The position numbers and the translations under genes were made by a program. Of a DNA stretch of 64,000 nucleotides, positions 23,544-32,808 are shown in pieces (the first letter of the stretch is position 1; every line of letters starts with the position of its first letter). The notes beneath the pieces are model-generated. The model searched no databases and was not told the origin of the DNA. It saw only the letters and a list, made by a program, of their open reading frames with translations. This DNA is from a secondary endosymbiont of Heteropsylla cubana (lineage in GTDB: Bacteria > Pseudomonadota > Gammaproteobacteria > Enterobacterales > Enterobacteriaceae), in assembly GCF_000287355.1 (NCBI RefSeq), contig NC_018420.1:806001-870000 (forward strand), read 5' to 3'.

Positions 23544-23890
23544 AGTCTATTAAATAACCAATCAGAAAATATTAATGATGAAGATTTAAAGAATAAAGAA
23601 TAATGATAATAAGATCATTATAATGTAGCACACGAAAATTATATATGATTGATTGTAAATAAATATAAATTTAAAAGCAATAAGGTTACTTTAATTATAA
23701 ACTATTTTTTATCTTAAAGATTTTAACTTAAGTTCAGGTTCATATTGTTGAGCGTAAAGCATAGATCAATGTTTTCTTCTCCTCAGAAAGCTGTAAATAA
23801 ATAAGAAAAAATTTAAATATAGAGAATACAATAAATAGTTTGAGTTTATAATATCTACTATAAAGTTTTACTTTAGTACAACAAAACTAA

Positions 23891-23916
23891 TGATACTGTT
23901 TTAGTAAACAGTATCA
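23891..23916. repeat. 11-bp perfect inverted repeat
   Basis: TGATACTGTTT, loop TAGT, AAACAGTATCA. No T-run follows on the plus strand and no intact gene ends nearby; about 350 bp upstream of rlmN. May be a terminator relic of a lost neighbour. Confidence 0.55.
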
Positions 23917-23987
23917 GTTAAACTTAATTTAGTTGTAAAATTATCTATTATTGTTTATTTAAATATATGCTTTCATCTTAATCTGTT

Positions 23988-24023
23988 AAAAATCACTATA
24001 TCAATGATAGTGATTTTTCTTTT
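23988..24023. terminator. Orphan bidirectional terminator
   Basis: AAAAATCACTAT / ATAGTGATTTTT, a perfect 12-bp stem with a 7-nt loop, followed by TTTTTCTTTTT on the plus strand. It has classic intrinsic-terminator form in both directions, but no intact gene ends into it. Probably left from a decayed gene such as ndk. Confidence 0.65.
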
Positions 24024-24790
24024 TAGCTATAGTTGAATAGTAATTGCTTGCTAGAATAATTTTAACGATTTGCTCTTATTGTCTATCTTGATGTATGGAT
24101 TGGTGAAATTATAAATTTATATAATTTTATGTTAATATTATCAAGTTTTTTATAGAGGTATAAAACTATTTTTTGGTTTTTTAAAACTGGACAAGTTCTT
24201 GTGTGTTTATTAAATATAAAATATTTCACATAATTAGTATGTATATGTTTCATGTTAAAGTAAAATCTTCTTTTAATTCGAATTTAAATATAAATATTTC
24301 AACAAAAGTTTTATCAGATTTAAACAATATCATTTTTTTGTATAATGTATTAACTAGCATTGCAACTAAGCTTGAACGCTTGAATTCATGTTATTTAATC
24401 CATCATGTTATAAACAAAGATAGAAATCTTTCTATGATTGTAATATTTAACGACGATTATGAGCATAATTGCATAATATAGATAAAATAAATTGCCGTTT
24501 TTAACAAATTTTTTTACGATCATGGGTCGTATGCGACATTCTTTACCGATAATATAAAATTGAAGTATTTATACTGTTAGTTAAGAAATCACTAGCTAAG
24601 AAAAATAGGCTATCTTATACACGTGAGTATACTAGTACTTATAAATATATTGAGTTAAATATGTTTTCTAGAAAAAATTAGTTTTAATAATCATCTACTA
24701 TTTAGGTGGGATTGAGGCAATCAGATTATTGTAGCAATTAATAAAATAATACTATTAGTAATTTAGTAATTTAGTAATTTAAAAACATTA

Positions 24791-24810
24791 TTTTCTTCTT
24801 CAGAAGAAAA
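24791..24810. repeat. 8-bp inverted repeat
   Basis: TTTTCTTC, loop TTCA, GAAGAAAA. No gene is attached; about 175 bp upstream of ybeD. Confidence 0.4.
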
Positions 24811-24922
24811 ATTCTGTTTAAAAAATTCAGAAGACTAGTGATCGACTTTTATAAAAAAAATTATTGAAGATAAACCTATATGCTTTTTAAAAATATTTAT
24901 ATTTTAAATCACTTATTGATGT

Positions 24923-24936
24923 AAGGTTGCAACCTT
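24923..24936. promoter_or_regulatory. 14-bp palindrome upstream of ybeD
   Basis: AAGGTTGCAACCTT is a perfect palindrome 50 bp before the ybeD start, and AACCTT recurs 12 bp later. Its position would suit an operator or leader hairpin, but I know of no such site for this operon. Confidence 0.3.
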
Positions 24937-24985
24937 AAAACTTTGAAACCTTAACAGGCTAACTTCTCTATTACTGAGGCTCAAT

Positions 24986-25249
24986 ATGAAAACTCAACTT
25001 AAAGAATTACTTGAATTTCCCTGTCTTTTTACCTATAAGGTGATCGGGTTTGCTACGCCTAAATTACTTATCCAAGTATTAAAAGTTATAGAATTTTATA
25101 CCCCTGGAAACTATTTATCGTTGATTAAAAAAAGCAAAAAAGGAAATTATCATTCTATTTCAATTACTATTAGAGCAACTGATATCAATCAGATAGAAAC
25201 TTTATACGATGAGTTAAGTGCAATTGAGATTGTACGTGTTGTATTATAA
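24986..25249 (+). CDS. ybeD: DUF493 family protein YbeD
   Basis: Small cytosolic protein of 87 residues, exactly the E. coli length, with the conserved [16 protein letters not shown] and [14 protein letters not shown] stretches and the C-terminal IEIVRVVL. The family has an ACT-like fold and no settled function; its constant place before lipB suggests a link to lipoate metabolism. It lies 14 bp upstream of lipB and is probably cotranscribed with it. Confidence 0.95.
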   Translation: MKTQLKELLEFPCLFTYKVIGFATPKLLIQVLKVIEFYTPGNYLSLIKKSKKGNYHSISITIRATDINQIETLYDELSAIEIVRVVL

Positions 25250-25263
25250 GGTAAGAGAGAATT

Positions 25264-25920
25264 ATGTTAGAACATCTCATTGTTCGCCAACTTGGTTTGC
25301 AACCCTATGAACGTGTTTTTCTAGCGATGCATCGATTTAATGATAAACGTAACGCTATCATTCCTGATGAAGTTTGGTTAGTACAACATCCAAATGTTTT
25401 TACCTTAGGACATGCTGGTAAAATCGAGCATATCTTGGATCCAGGTGACATTCCAGTTATTCAAAGTGATCGAGGGGGGCAAGTAACTTTTCATTCTCCA
25501 GGACAACAGATAATGTACGTTTTAGTAAATTTACGTCGACGCCAATTAAGTGGACGAAATCTGATTAAGCTCTTAGAACATACAATCGTTAATACTTTGT
25601 CCCATTTTTCTATTATCGCTGATACATTAACAGATGCGCCAGGTGTATACGTCGAGACTAAAAAGATCTGCTCTCTCGGATTGCGTATCCTAAAAGGATG
25701 TTCCCTTCATGGTTTAGCCCTTAACGTAGCTATGGATCTTTTACCTTTTCTTCGTATTAATCCTTGTGGTTATCCTGGTTTGCAAATGACTCAAGTAAGC
25801 GATATCGTTCCAGGAACTGGTATCGATGATGTCCTACCAGTATTACTTAAAGAATATCTACAATTAATGAAAGTATCTGTTTCTGAAATCTATCACTGGG
25901 ACCCAAATCATTATAATTGA
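25264..25920 (+). CDS. lipB: Lipoyl(octanoyl) transferase LipB
   Basis: Moves the octanoyl group from acyl carrier protein to the lipoyl domains of 2-oxoacid dehydrogenases and the glycine cleavage H protein. The 218-residue product has [14 protein letters not shown], the catalytic Lys134 in TKKICSLGL and the catalytic Cys168 in NPCGYPG. Ribosome site AGAGAG precedes the ATG. Makes the substrate for LipA just downstream. A run of six G lies in its coding region at 25474-25479. Confidence 0.96.
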   Translation: MLEHLIVRQLGLQPYERVFLAMHRFNDKRNAIIPDEVWLVQHPNVFTLGHAGKIEHILDPGDIPVIQSDRGGQVTFHSPGQQIMYVLVNLRRRQLSGRNLIKLLEHTIVNTLSHFSIIADTLTDAPGVYVETKKICSLGLRILKGCSLHGLALNVAMDLLPFLRINPCGYPGLQMTQVSDIVPGTGIDDVLPVLLKEYLQLMKVSVSEIYHWDPNHYN

Positions 25921-26092
25921 TAATAATGGGATAATATAGAGGTAGAAAAATATTGATGTTAAAATTTAGAAGCATGTTTTTAATTACAACTAAAATACAT
26001 TAATATAATTTCTTTTTTTTTATTTTTTTTATGCAAGAAATTATTTTATATATACTTTTAATTTTTGATTTTAAAATTGGACTTATGCTAAA

Positions 26093-27058
26093 ATGGTGAA
26101 ATGGATACGAGAGAATAGATTTGTTAAATCTTACGAGGATGAAAAAAAATTATTAATTCCTATTAAACACCTCCCAGATAAAAAACCACCTGCCTTACAG
26201 AAGCCATCTTGGATGAAAATTAAATTACCAGTAGACTTCACTCGAATTGATCGAATTAAGACAGAAATGCGTAAAAATGACTTACACTCAGTATGCGAAG
26301 AAGCTGCTTGCCCTAACTTAACAGAATGCTTTAATCATGGCACAGCTACCTTTATGATATTAGGCGCTATTTGTACTCGTCGTTGTTCTTTCTGTAATGT
26401 TACATATGGTCGTCCTGTTAATCCGTCTGTTAACGAACCGGAAAAATTAGCAAAAACAATTGCTGATATGAGGCTACGTTATGTTGTAATAACATCCGTT
26501 AATCGTGACGATCTACGTGATGGTGGTGCGCAGCATTTTGTTGATTGTATTAAGGCTATCCGACAAAAAAACAAAGATATTCGCATTGAAATTTTAGTTC
26601 CTGACTTTCGAGGCTGTTTAGATCGCGCCTTGGCTATTCTGCAGACTGCGCCGCCTGATGTTCTAAATCACAACCTAGAAAACGTTCCACGTCTCTACGA
26701 TCAAGTGCGTCCTGGAGCTAATTATCATAGATCTCTAAAACTCTTGCAAAATTTTAAAATAGCTAATCCGAATTTACCAACAAAATCTGGTTTGATGATG
26801 GGGTTAGGGGAAACTAATGATGAAATAATTGAAGTTATGCGAGATTTACGTCTTCATGGAGTTACTATGTTAACGTTAGGGCAATATTTACAGCCTAGCC
26901 AAGCGCATCTACCCGTTCAGCGTTATGTTTTTCCAGAGGAATTTAATCAAATGAAACAAAAAGCTCTAAAGTTGGGTTTTACTCATGCGGCATGTGGGCC
27001 TTTTGTTCGATCATCTTATCATGCAGACGATCAAATGCAAGGAATAGAGGTTAAATGA
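26093..27058 (+). CDS. lipA: Lipoyl synthase LipA
   Basis: Radical SAM enzyme inserting two sulfurs into protein-bound octanoyl chains. Both iron-sulfur clusters are supported: auxiliary cluster Cys68, Cys73 and Cys79, and radical SAM cluster Cys94, Cys98 and Cys101 (CTRRCSFC). The C-terminal RSSYHAD is present. Length 321 as in E. coli; only the first 30 residues vary. The ybeF gene that separates lipB and lipA in E. coli is gone, leaving 172 bp. Confidence 0.97.
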   Translation: MVKWIRENRFVKSYEDEKKLLIPIKHLPDKKPPALQKPSWMKIKLPVDFTRIDRIKTEMRKNDLHSVCEEAACPNLTECFNHGTATFMILGAICTRRCSFCNVTYGRPVNPSVNEPEKLAKTIADMRLRYVVITSVNRDDLRDGGAQHFVDCIKAIRQKNKDIRIEILVPDFRGCLDRALAILQTAPPDVLNHNLENVPRLYDQVRPGANYHRSLKLLQNFKIANPNLPTKSGLMMGLGETNDEIIEVMRDLRLHGVTMLTLGQYLQPSQAHLPVQRYVFPEEFNQMKQKALKLGFTHAACGPFVRSSYHADDQMQGIEVK

Positions 27059-27259
27059 TCTGTATTTAAAAATATTCATCAAAAAAAAGTAAAAATGTTT
27101 GTTTTGCTTTTTTTAAAAAATATTATTTTTAGTCAGGAGAAACATAAGGTTCTCTTTTTTTTGTGAGGTATAGTGATTTTTTTAGATTTTATCTACAAAT
27201 TAAGATATCTATTCTAAAGTTTTAATTAAAAATTAAATATTGATACAATCGAATAAAGT

Positions 27260-27281
27260 AAACATCTTATTAAAGATGTTT
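27260..27281. repeat. 9-bp perfect hairpin, first of a pair
   Basis: AAACATCTT, loop ATTA, AAGATGTTT. Located 200 bp after lipA, five bases before a second hairpin. No T-run typical of a terminator directly follows beyond TTTG. Confidence 0.55.
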
Positions 27282-27286
27282 GTAAT

Positions 27287-27306
27287 ACCTACTTGAACAA
27301 GTAGGT
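27287..27306. repeat. 8-bp perfect hairpin, second of a pair
   Basis: ACCTACTT, loop GAAC, AAGTAGGT. Unusually GC-containing for this spacer. Together with the preceding hairpin it resembles a structured RNA or terminator remnant. Confidence 0.55.
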
Positions 27307-28334
27307 GATTAAATATTAATTACACATATTTAACTCTAATATTGTTAATCTAATAAAACACAAGAGATGAACAATAAAAACAATATAGTTTTAATGCATA
27401 TAAAATATGTAGTTGCTGTATAATTGACTAATTGGATTGCTACAGTACATAATGTTTTTATATACTTATGTAAAGTATAATACTTTTTATAAAAATTTAA
27501 CATTATCAAACAGACTTTTATAGCTGTTTGTATAACTGCTAAAATACTAAACTATCTTTAGCTAAACAGAACAATAATTACCAGAAATTTGATTTTTTTA
27601 ATATATTACTTATATTTGCAATATATATTGCATTGATGTTATTTGACTCTTTGGGGGGGGGAAGCATAGGTAGTTTTATCTCTTTTATGACTAGCGGGGG
27701 GGCATTTCATACAACTTTTTTAAAATTTTTTTATAAAAAAATATTGTTAAAAGTTAGTAATGTTACAGAAAAATTGAGCCTATACATTATAGTATGTATT
27801 GTAGATTACATGTAAATTATTTTGTTCTCGCTGGATTTGAATAGAGAAAACATGTATTTATTTTATTTTTTTACGAAGTAACTATCTATTCACTTGAATC
27901 AACAATTAAACATGAAACTTGATTAGTATTTTATACTTAAAGTACTTAATCTAACAATGATTAATTACTATTTTTCTGAGTAATATTAATAAATTTTTTT
28001 ATTTTACACGGATTAAGAATCCACTTGTTTCTCTAAAAAGTACGAAAAAATTAAATACACACATTATAAGAAAATGCGCATACGTACATATATTAAATTG
28101 TTAGATAAAATTTATTATATTCTTTTTTTTATGTGGGGATTAGTTCCTAACTAAGTTATATGATCGATAATTAACAAAACTATTGTTTTTAGACATAGGA
28201 AAATGTTGATAACCATTTAGTTATCTTAAGAATACAAGACAAAATTTTAATTTGATAATAAAAACTTGTTTAAAATTTTTTTTGATACGAGAAGTCTTCT
28301 CTTAATCATGGATCCATGTTAATTAGGAATAGAA

Positions 28335-28913
28335 TTATATAGTCATTTCTTTTTCTATAAGTAGTATTAAAATATGGATAACTTTAATATGGATTTCTTG
28401 AATACGATCGGCATAACCGATATGAGAAACACGAATTTCTATGTCAGCTTTACCTGCCATTTTACTACCGTTTTCACCTGTAAGAGTGATTACTCGCATC
28501 CCTTTAGCATGTGCAGTATCAATTGCCCGGATAATGTTTGTCGAAGTGCCGGAAGATGAAATACCGAGTAATATATCCCCTTTCTTTCCTATCGATTCTA
28601 CGTAGCGTGAAAAGACTTGCTCATAACCGAAATCATTGCTCACACAGGATATATAGCTCGGATCGCATATAGCGATCGCTGGATACCCAATGCGATTCTC
28701 ACGATATCGACCGGTTAACTCTTCGGAAAAATGCATTGCGTCACAATGTGATCCTCCATTTCCGCAAGATAGTACTTTCCCTTGAATTTTAAATGTATCC
28801 GAGATAAGTTTAGCTGCGTCTTCAATAGATTGAATATTGCGATTATCGAGAATAAAGTTTTGCAATGTTTTCAATGCGGCGTTAAGTTCATTTCGGACTA
28901 AATTTTGATACAT
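28335..28913 (-). CDS. gmhA: Sedoheptulose 7-phosphate isomerase GmhA
   Basis: SIS-domain enzyme that starts ADP-heptose synthesis for the lipopolysaccharide inner core. The 192-residue product has [31 protein letters not shown] and the C-terminal [10 protein letters not shown] start at [11 protein letters not shown], as in E. coli, with GAGA 8 nt upstream; an ATG two codons earlier is possible. The segment around His and Glu of the active site is intact. No other heptose gene is in this window, so whether the pathway is complete is not known. Confidence 0.95.
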   Translation of the reverse strand: MYQNLVRNELNAALKTLQNFILDNRNIQSIEDAAKLISDTFKIQGKVLSCGNGGSHCDAMHFSEELTGRYRENRIGYPAIAICDPSYISCVSNDFGYEQVFSRYVESIGKKGDILLGISSSGTSTNIIRAIDTAHAKGMRVITLTGENGSKMAGKADIEIRVSHIGYADRIQEIHIKVIHILILLIEKEMTI

Positions 28914-30078
28914 AAGCATTTCTCATAATTGATTTTATCGATAAATCATTTTCTCTATATTTTAATAATTTTATAAAGTTGCTTATAATCTGTTTATATT
29001 ACTTATATAAGTAATGTGATTTATATCATGATTCTTAAATAATAATAAAAATATTAAAATTAAAGTAATTCAATTATAATACAGAAAAAAATAAGCATAA
29101 ATCTTTAATAAGATAATTTAAAGATTCAGAATTTTCAAATAGATAAAAGAAAGTAATATTATAATATTAGCCGTGGTTAGTTTTCTATTCAAAAATTATT
29201 ATCAATATTTTTATTTTTAGTTTTCTATTAGTTTTTTACCTTGATACTAAAATGTTGAGTTGATATGTTTTTAAATTTAATAATCTTCAGATTAAAAAAT
29301 TTGCTTGTTAGCGGAAATAAACACTATAAATTAATATACAAATGTTTTAAGCATACTAAATATTTCAGATGATTTTTTTTAAAAAATAAAGAAAATCAAA
29401 AGTTTTTCATGAAAAGATATAAACGCTATATTTATATTGTTTCATGAAAGGTAAAAATATTGATTATTTTAAATAAAATTAAAAGATAAAATAAATTACC
29501 GTTCTTTAAGATGTAGTATTAAATTGAAGTAAAACTAATAAACATTCCAATAATTTAAATTTATTAAAATATATGAACAGTGAAAGTGTGATATTTATAA
29601 GTTTTATAGGAATCTTCATAAGCTAACAAGTAAAGAGTTTAAGATTATTTCTTAGTAATCTAAAACGGATTATAATTTAATGTTGATTTAGCTCGATATT
29701 GGTTAAGAAAATCAAGTTATTAAAAATTAATTTTATTTAAATATAATTAATTAAAATATTAAATAAAATAACGATGTTAAATTTATACATATAATGTTAA
29801 AGTTATTATTAATTTATCTATTAGTTATATTTTTGTCTTCATATTAAAACTAATCTTGTTATGTTTTCGATTAAAAACTATTGCTGTTTTACGGAAAAAA
29901 ATTGAGACAAAATTTAGGTGAAAAATCTTAAATTTTAAGATGTGGCAATTTTTAGATGTAATTAAGTTGTTAATAGCAGTTAAAAGGTTAACCCTCCCAT
30001 TTCTAACATAAAGCCAGCAGGGAGGGATTGAGACGTTATCCGTTAGTTAAATAAGAAATATTACTTCATTAATTTGAA
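28914..30078. other. Intergenic, no gene seen
   Basis: A/T-rich 1.2 kb; apart from the probable cspC terminator at its right end nothing is recognised. Confidence 0.5.
29992..30026 (-). terminator. Possible cspC terminator
   Basis: CCCTCCC and GGGAGGG form a 7-bp GC stem about 50 bp downstream of the cspC stop; the enclosed 21 nt can only pair weakly. On the minus strand it is followed by TTAACCTTTTAA, a weak U-rich tail. Confidence 0.5.
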
Positions 30079-30288
30079 CTATAAAGTAGTCACATTAACT
30101 GCTGAAGGACCTTTTTGTCCATCTTGTATTTCAAATTCAACATTCTGACCTTCGGCTAGTGTTTTAAAACCGTTACCCTGAATAGCGGAGAAATGAACAA
30201 ACACGTCTTTACTACCATCGGCCGGAGTGATAAAACCAAAACCTTTAGATTCATTAAACCACTTCACTTGACCTTTAATCTTTGCCAT
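30079..30288 (-). CDS. cspC: Cold-shock-like RNA chaperone CspC
   Basis: Single-stranded nucleic acid-binding protein of 69 residues. The RNP1 motif KGFGFI and RNP2 motif VFVHF are intact. It is nearly identical to E. coli CspC and not Csp[32 protein letters not shown]. The upstream leader is unusually well conserved and holds a frameshifted yobF, the normal partner in the yobF-cspC operon. The ribosome site TAAGGA lies about 10 nt upstream. The near-perfect conservation in a decaying region argues for strong selection. Confidence 0.97.
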   Translation of the reverse strand: MAKIKGQVKWFNESKGFGFITPADGSKDVFVHFSAIQGNGFKTLAEGQNVEFEIQDGQKGPSAVNVTTL

Positions 30289-30311
30289 CTTGCATATTTC
30301 CTTAGGACTGT

Positions 30312-30448
30312 TTAAATCGCCTTTTGGCGATATAGAGACAAACTGAAATCGTTACTGCTTGAGGCACTCAAGAATAAGGATCGGCAGAGAAGTGGTATGC
30401 AACGAATTTATCGGTGCGCAAAACCTCTTTACTGAAAATGCCATTCAT
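30312..30448 (-). pseudogene. yobF: yobF with a frameshift
   Basis: YobF is a 47-residue stress-induced small protein encoded just upstream of cspC in enterobacteria. Here ATG 30448 begins MNGIFSKEVL, close to E. coli MCGIFSKEVL, and continues to SADPYS, where a TGA (30368-30370) stops after 26 residues. One base further in frame, SASSSN, as in E. coli, and a tail ending QKAI with a TAA at 30312 follow. A single-base deletion therefore breaks the gene. The DNA is otherwise well kept, perhaps because it is the cspC leader. A 26-residue peptide may still be made. Confidence 0.88.
30316..30331 (-). promoter_or_regulatory. GC hairpin just before the cspC ribosome site
   Basis: ATCGCC, loop AAAA, GGCGAT on the minus strand: a perfect 6-bp stem at the end of yobF, about 12 nt upstream of the cspC Shine-Dalgarno. 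It could influence cspC translation or mRNA stability; this is inference. Confidence 0.4.
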
Positions 30449-31672
30449 ATGCACAACTGTACCTCAGTTTACCCAACTGGGTTATTACATACTATCTAAA
30501 TAATCGCAAGCCATTTTTAATCAAGACTGCATATATTATATATAATCAATATACGTCACTATTTGTTTAGAATCAGTAAATCGTGAAAGATTTTTCTTGT
30601 TCTTGATTTTTTTTATACGTTATTAATTATATTATATTTTATGTGTATAAATTCTATTTATATTAGAAATTTTAATTTATAGATGTAATTAGATTTAAAT
30701 CATCACCATAATTCTAAAACATGATATCTAAATGGTAAAGAAAAAAATTTTAAACAAAAAAAAATGCTTCATGTACGAGATAACAAAGAAAATAAGAGAG
30801 CTTTTTAATAATATAATTCAAAAATTTGTTCTTGTTGAATCGGAATAGAAACAACATCCCTGATCTGGATGGTTTTTGCAACTGATATTATTGTTTGTAT
30901 TATTATTGCTATTTTGCAATTAAAGGACATATTTTTACACTTTTCAGTTATTATTTATAATTATTAGATTACTTTTTATTTTAGATTTATGAGAAAACAC
31001 CGTTGTTTATAAATTAGAATGTTTATTCTAAATTATATTTGATTTCTTAAATGTATTAGGAGTAACCATTATTACTGAAGGTAAAGAGAATATAAATAGC
31101 ATTTTTCTTGACACAACCACTATATGATATAAATTGCATATAATAGTTTATGTTATAGAAATAATTTTTCTCTAAAAAAGCAGATTTACATATATAATAT
31201 GTATACATCAACATTATTAATTTTGATTAATAATATTTTTATATATCATTAAATATAAATATACTTTTATAATAAAGTAGAGATGAAATAACTTCTTTCT
31301 TTGAGTAAAAACTAGAATTAATATTTTATTGAAAATTTTTTTATATGTATTTCTGATTATTAATCATATGTAAATATATAAATAATAGCACAATAAAGAA
31401 ATCTATAAAAATTCATTATTGTAAATAATATTGATAAAAATATTACTTCTACTATTATTAAAATAATTTACTTCTTTGTTAAGATAAATTTACTTAAATA
31501 AGTAGTTGTTAGATTTTAAATTAATATTTAAATACCGACATTCTTATCTAAGTTGGGTAGTTAAAGTTTTATTTAAATTGAATGTTGTAATAAAAAACTG
31601 TCTAAAATAAAAATTTTAACTTATTTTTTAATTTTTTTTATACTCAAAAAAAATATATTAAAAGGAAAAAAC
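30449..31672. other. Intergenic, no supported gene
   Basis: Contains the yobF-cspC promoter region at its left end, where an inverted repeat ACCCAGTTGGGT is visible near 30.47 kb, and the efp leader at its right end. epmB, the usual neighbour of efp, is not recognised. A 41-codon minus-strand frame at 30805-30930 has no known match. Confidence 0.5.
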
Positions 31673-32239
31673 ATGGCATTTTATAGTACGAATGAACTTC
31701 GTTCTGGTCTTAATATTATTTTAGATGGTGAACCATGCACTATTATTGAAAATGAGTTCGTAAAACCTGGAAAAGGTCAGCCATTTAACCGGGTTCGTTT
31801 ACGAAAACTCGGATCGGGAAAAGTATTAGGAAAAATTTTTAAGTCTTCTGAGTTGCTTGAAGCGGCCGAGGTGATAGATATCAATCTTATTTACTTGTAT
31901 AATGATAGTAGTTTTTGGTATTTTATGAATAATAAAACTTTTGAACAAACAATTGCTGATGCTAAAGTAGTAAGAGAAAGTGCTAAATGGTTAGTAGAAC
32001 AAGATCAGTGTATTCTCACACTATGGAATAACCAACCTATTGCTGTTATTCCACCTAAATTTGTAGAACTAGAAGTTATCGAAACTGACCCAGGTTTAAA
32101 AGGTGATACCGCCAATAGTACTGGAAAACCAGCTAGATTAACTACTGGGGCAATCGTAAAAGTGCCATTATTTGTTCATGTTGGAGAGATAATTAAAGTT
32201 GATACTCGAAACGGTTTATATGTATCTCGCATAAAATGA
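31673..32239 (+). CDS. efp: Elongation factor P
   Basis: Translation factor that rescues ribosomes stalled at consecutive prolines. Length 188, as in E. coli, with the KOW-like N-terminal domain, two OB domains and the signature [11 protein letters not shown]. Lys34, the residue beta-lysylated by EpmA/EpmB, is present in VKPGKGQ. The modification genes are not in this window, so the modification state is unknown. Ribosome site AAGGA precedes the ATG. Confidence 0.96.
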   Translation: MAFYSTNELRSGLNIILDGEPCTIIENEFVKPGKGQPFNRVRLRKLGSGKVLGKIFKSSELLEAAEVIDINLIYLYNDSSFWYFMNNKTFEQTIADAKVVRESAKWLVEQDQCILTLWNNQPIAVIPPKFVELEVIETDPGLKGDTANSTGKPARLTTGAIVKVPLFVHVGEIIKVDTRNGLYVSRIK

Positions 32240-32632
32240 TGTTTTCAAAAAAAATTTTGCAAGTAAATATTAGTTTTAAATAGATTTTTAAAGTGTTTTA
32301 AAAATATTTTTAATCTTTATTAAAGATATTATTTTTTTGGATAAAATTAAAACATCGATGCAATTTTCATTTATTAATTACTAACCAATATAGTAAAACA
32401 CTATACTCTATAATAATATCATTAAATGTATTTTTTTATTGGTATATAATAAAGAAAGTTATTCAGTAAAACTTTTATATAAAAGTGATGTTAAAATGTA
32501 GTATTAAAAATATATTTAATTAAAAACTCAATTATAAAGCAAAATCAACGAAATGTTGTAAGAAAATATATGTTAAATATTTATTTTATTTTAAAATTGA
32601 TAAAAAAATCTGCTTGTTGTGTCAATTAGGAT
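32240..32632. other. Intergenic, no gene seen
   Basis: A/T-rich spacer between convergent efp and tRNA-Leu. No clear terminator. Confidence 0.5.
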
Positions 32633-32715
32633 TGCCCGGGACGAGAGTTGAACTCGTATAGCTAAAAGCTGAGGGATTTTAAGTCCCTTGTGTCTACCAA
32701 TTTCACCACCCGGGC
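32633..32715 (-). tRNA. leuZ: tRNA-Leu(TAA)
   Basis: 83-nt class II tRNA on the minus strand: acceptor GCCCGGG/CCCGGGC, anticodon loop CTTAAAA (anticodon TAA), a short variable arm and T-loop TTCAACT. It resembles E. coli leuZ. CCA is not encoded (the next bases are ATC). It follows tRNA-Cys by 22 bp, the cysT-leuZ order of the E. coli glyW-cysT-leuZ operon. Confidence 0.95.
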
Positions 32716-32737
32716 ATCACAACCGATATTAAAATGA

Positions 32738-32808
32738 AGGCGCGCCCCGGAGTCGAACCGGGGTAGACGGATTTGCAGTCCGTTGCATGGCCACTCTGCC
32801 AGCGCGCC
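32738..32808 (-). tRNA. cysT: tRNA-Cys(GCA)
   Basis: 71-nt tRNA on the minus strand: acceptor GGCGCGC/GCGCGCC, discriminator U, anticodon loop CTGCAAA (anticodon GCA), T-arm CCCGG/CCGGG. Matches E. coli cysT. CCA is not encoded: TCA stands in its place. glyW, normally upstream, is absent here. Confidence 0.96.

Larger units (their letters stand above)
23544..24985. other. Intergenic with orphan hairpins
   Basis: 1.4 kb between divergent rlmN and ybeD. ndk lies upstream of rlmN and dacA upstream of ybeD in E. coli; I cannot identify either. Three strong inverted repeats are listed separately. A 92-codon frame at 24203-24481 is rich in Asn, Ile and Lys and looks like chance. Confidence 0.5.
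27059..28334. other. Intergenic with two tandem hairpins and G-tracts
   Basis: 1.3 kb between convergent lipA and gmhA. tatE follows lipA in E. coli but is not recognisable. It holds two adjacent perfect hairpins (27260-27306) and two G homopolymers (27653-27661 and 27696-27702). Confidence 0.5.

Noticed and set aside
24203-24481. 92-codon ORF upstream of ybeD
   Set aside because: Composition is dominated by Asn, Ile, Lys and Ser typical of translated A/T-rich spacer, no ribosome site, no known domain.
24820-24960. dacA C-terminal relic before ybeD
   Set aside because: Only a vague hydrophobic stretch; not distinguishable from chance in A/T-rich DNA.
27633-27815. 60-codon ORF containing the poly-G runs, faintly TatA/TatE-like (SIGSF)
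   Set aside because: Glycines come from the homopolymer, the hydrophobic helix of TatE is absent and the distance to lipA is too large.
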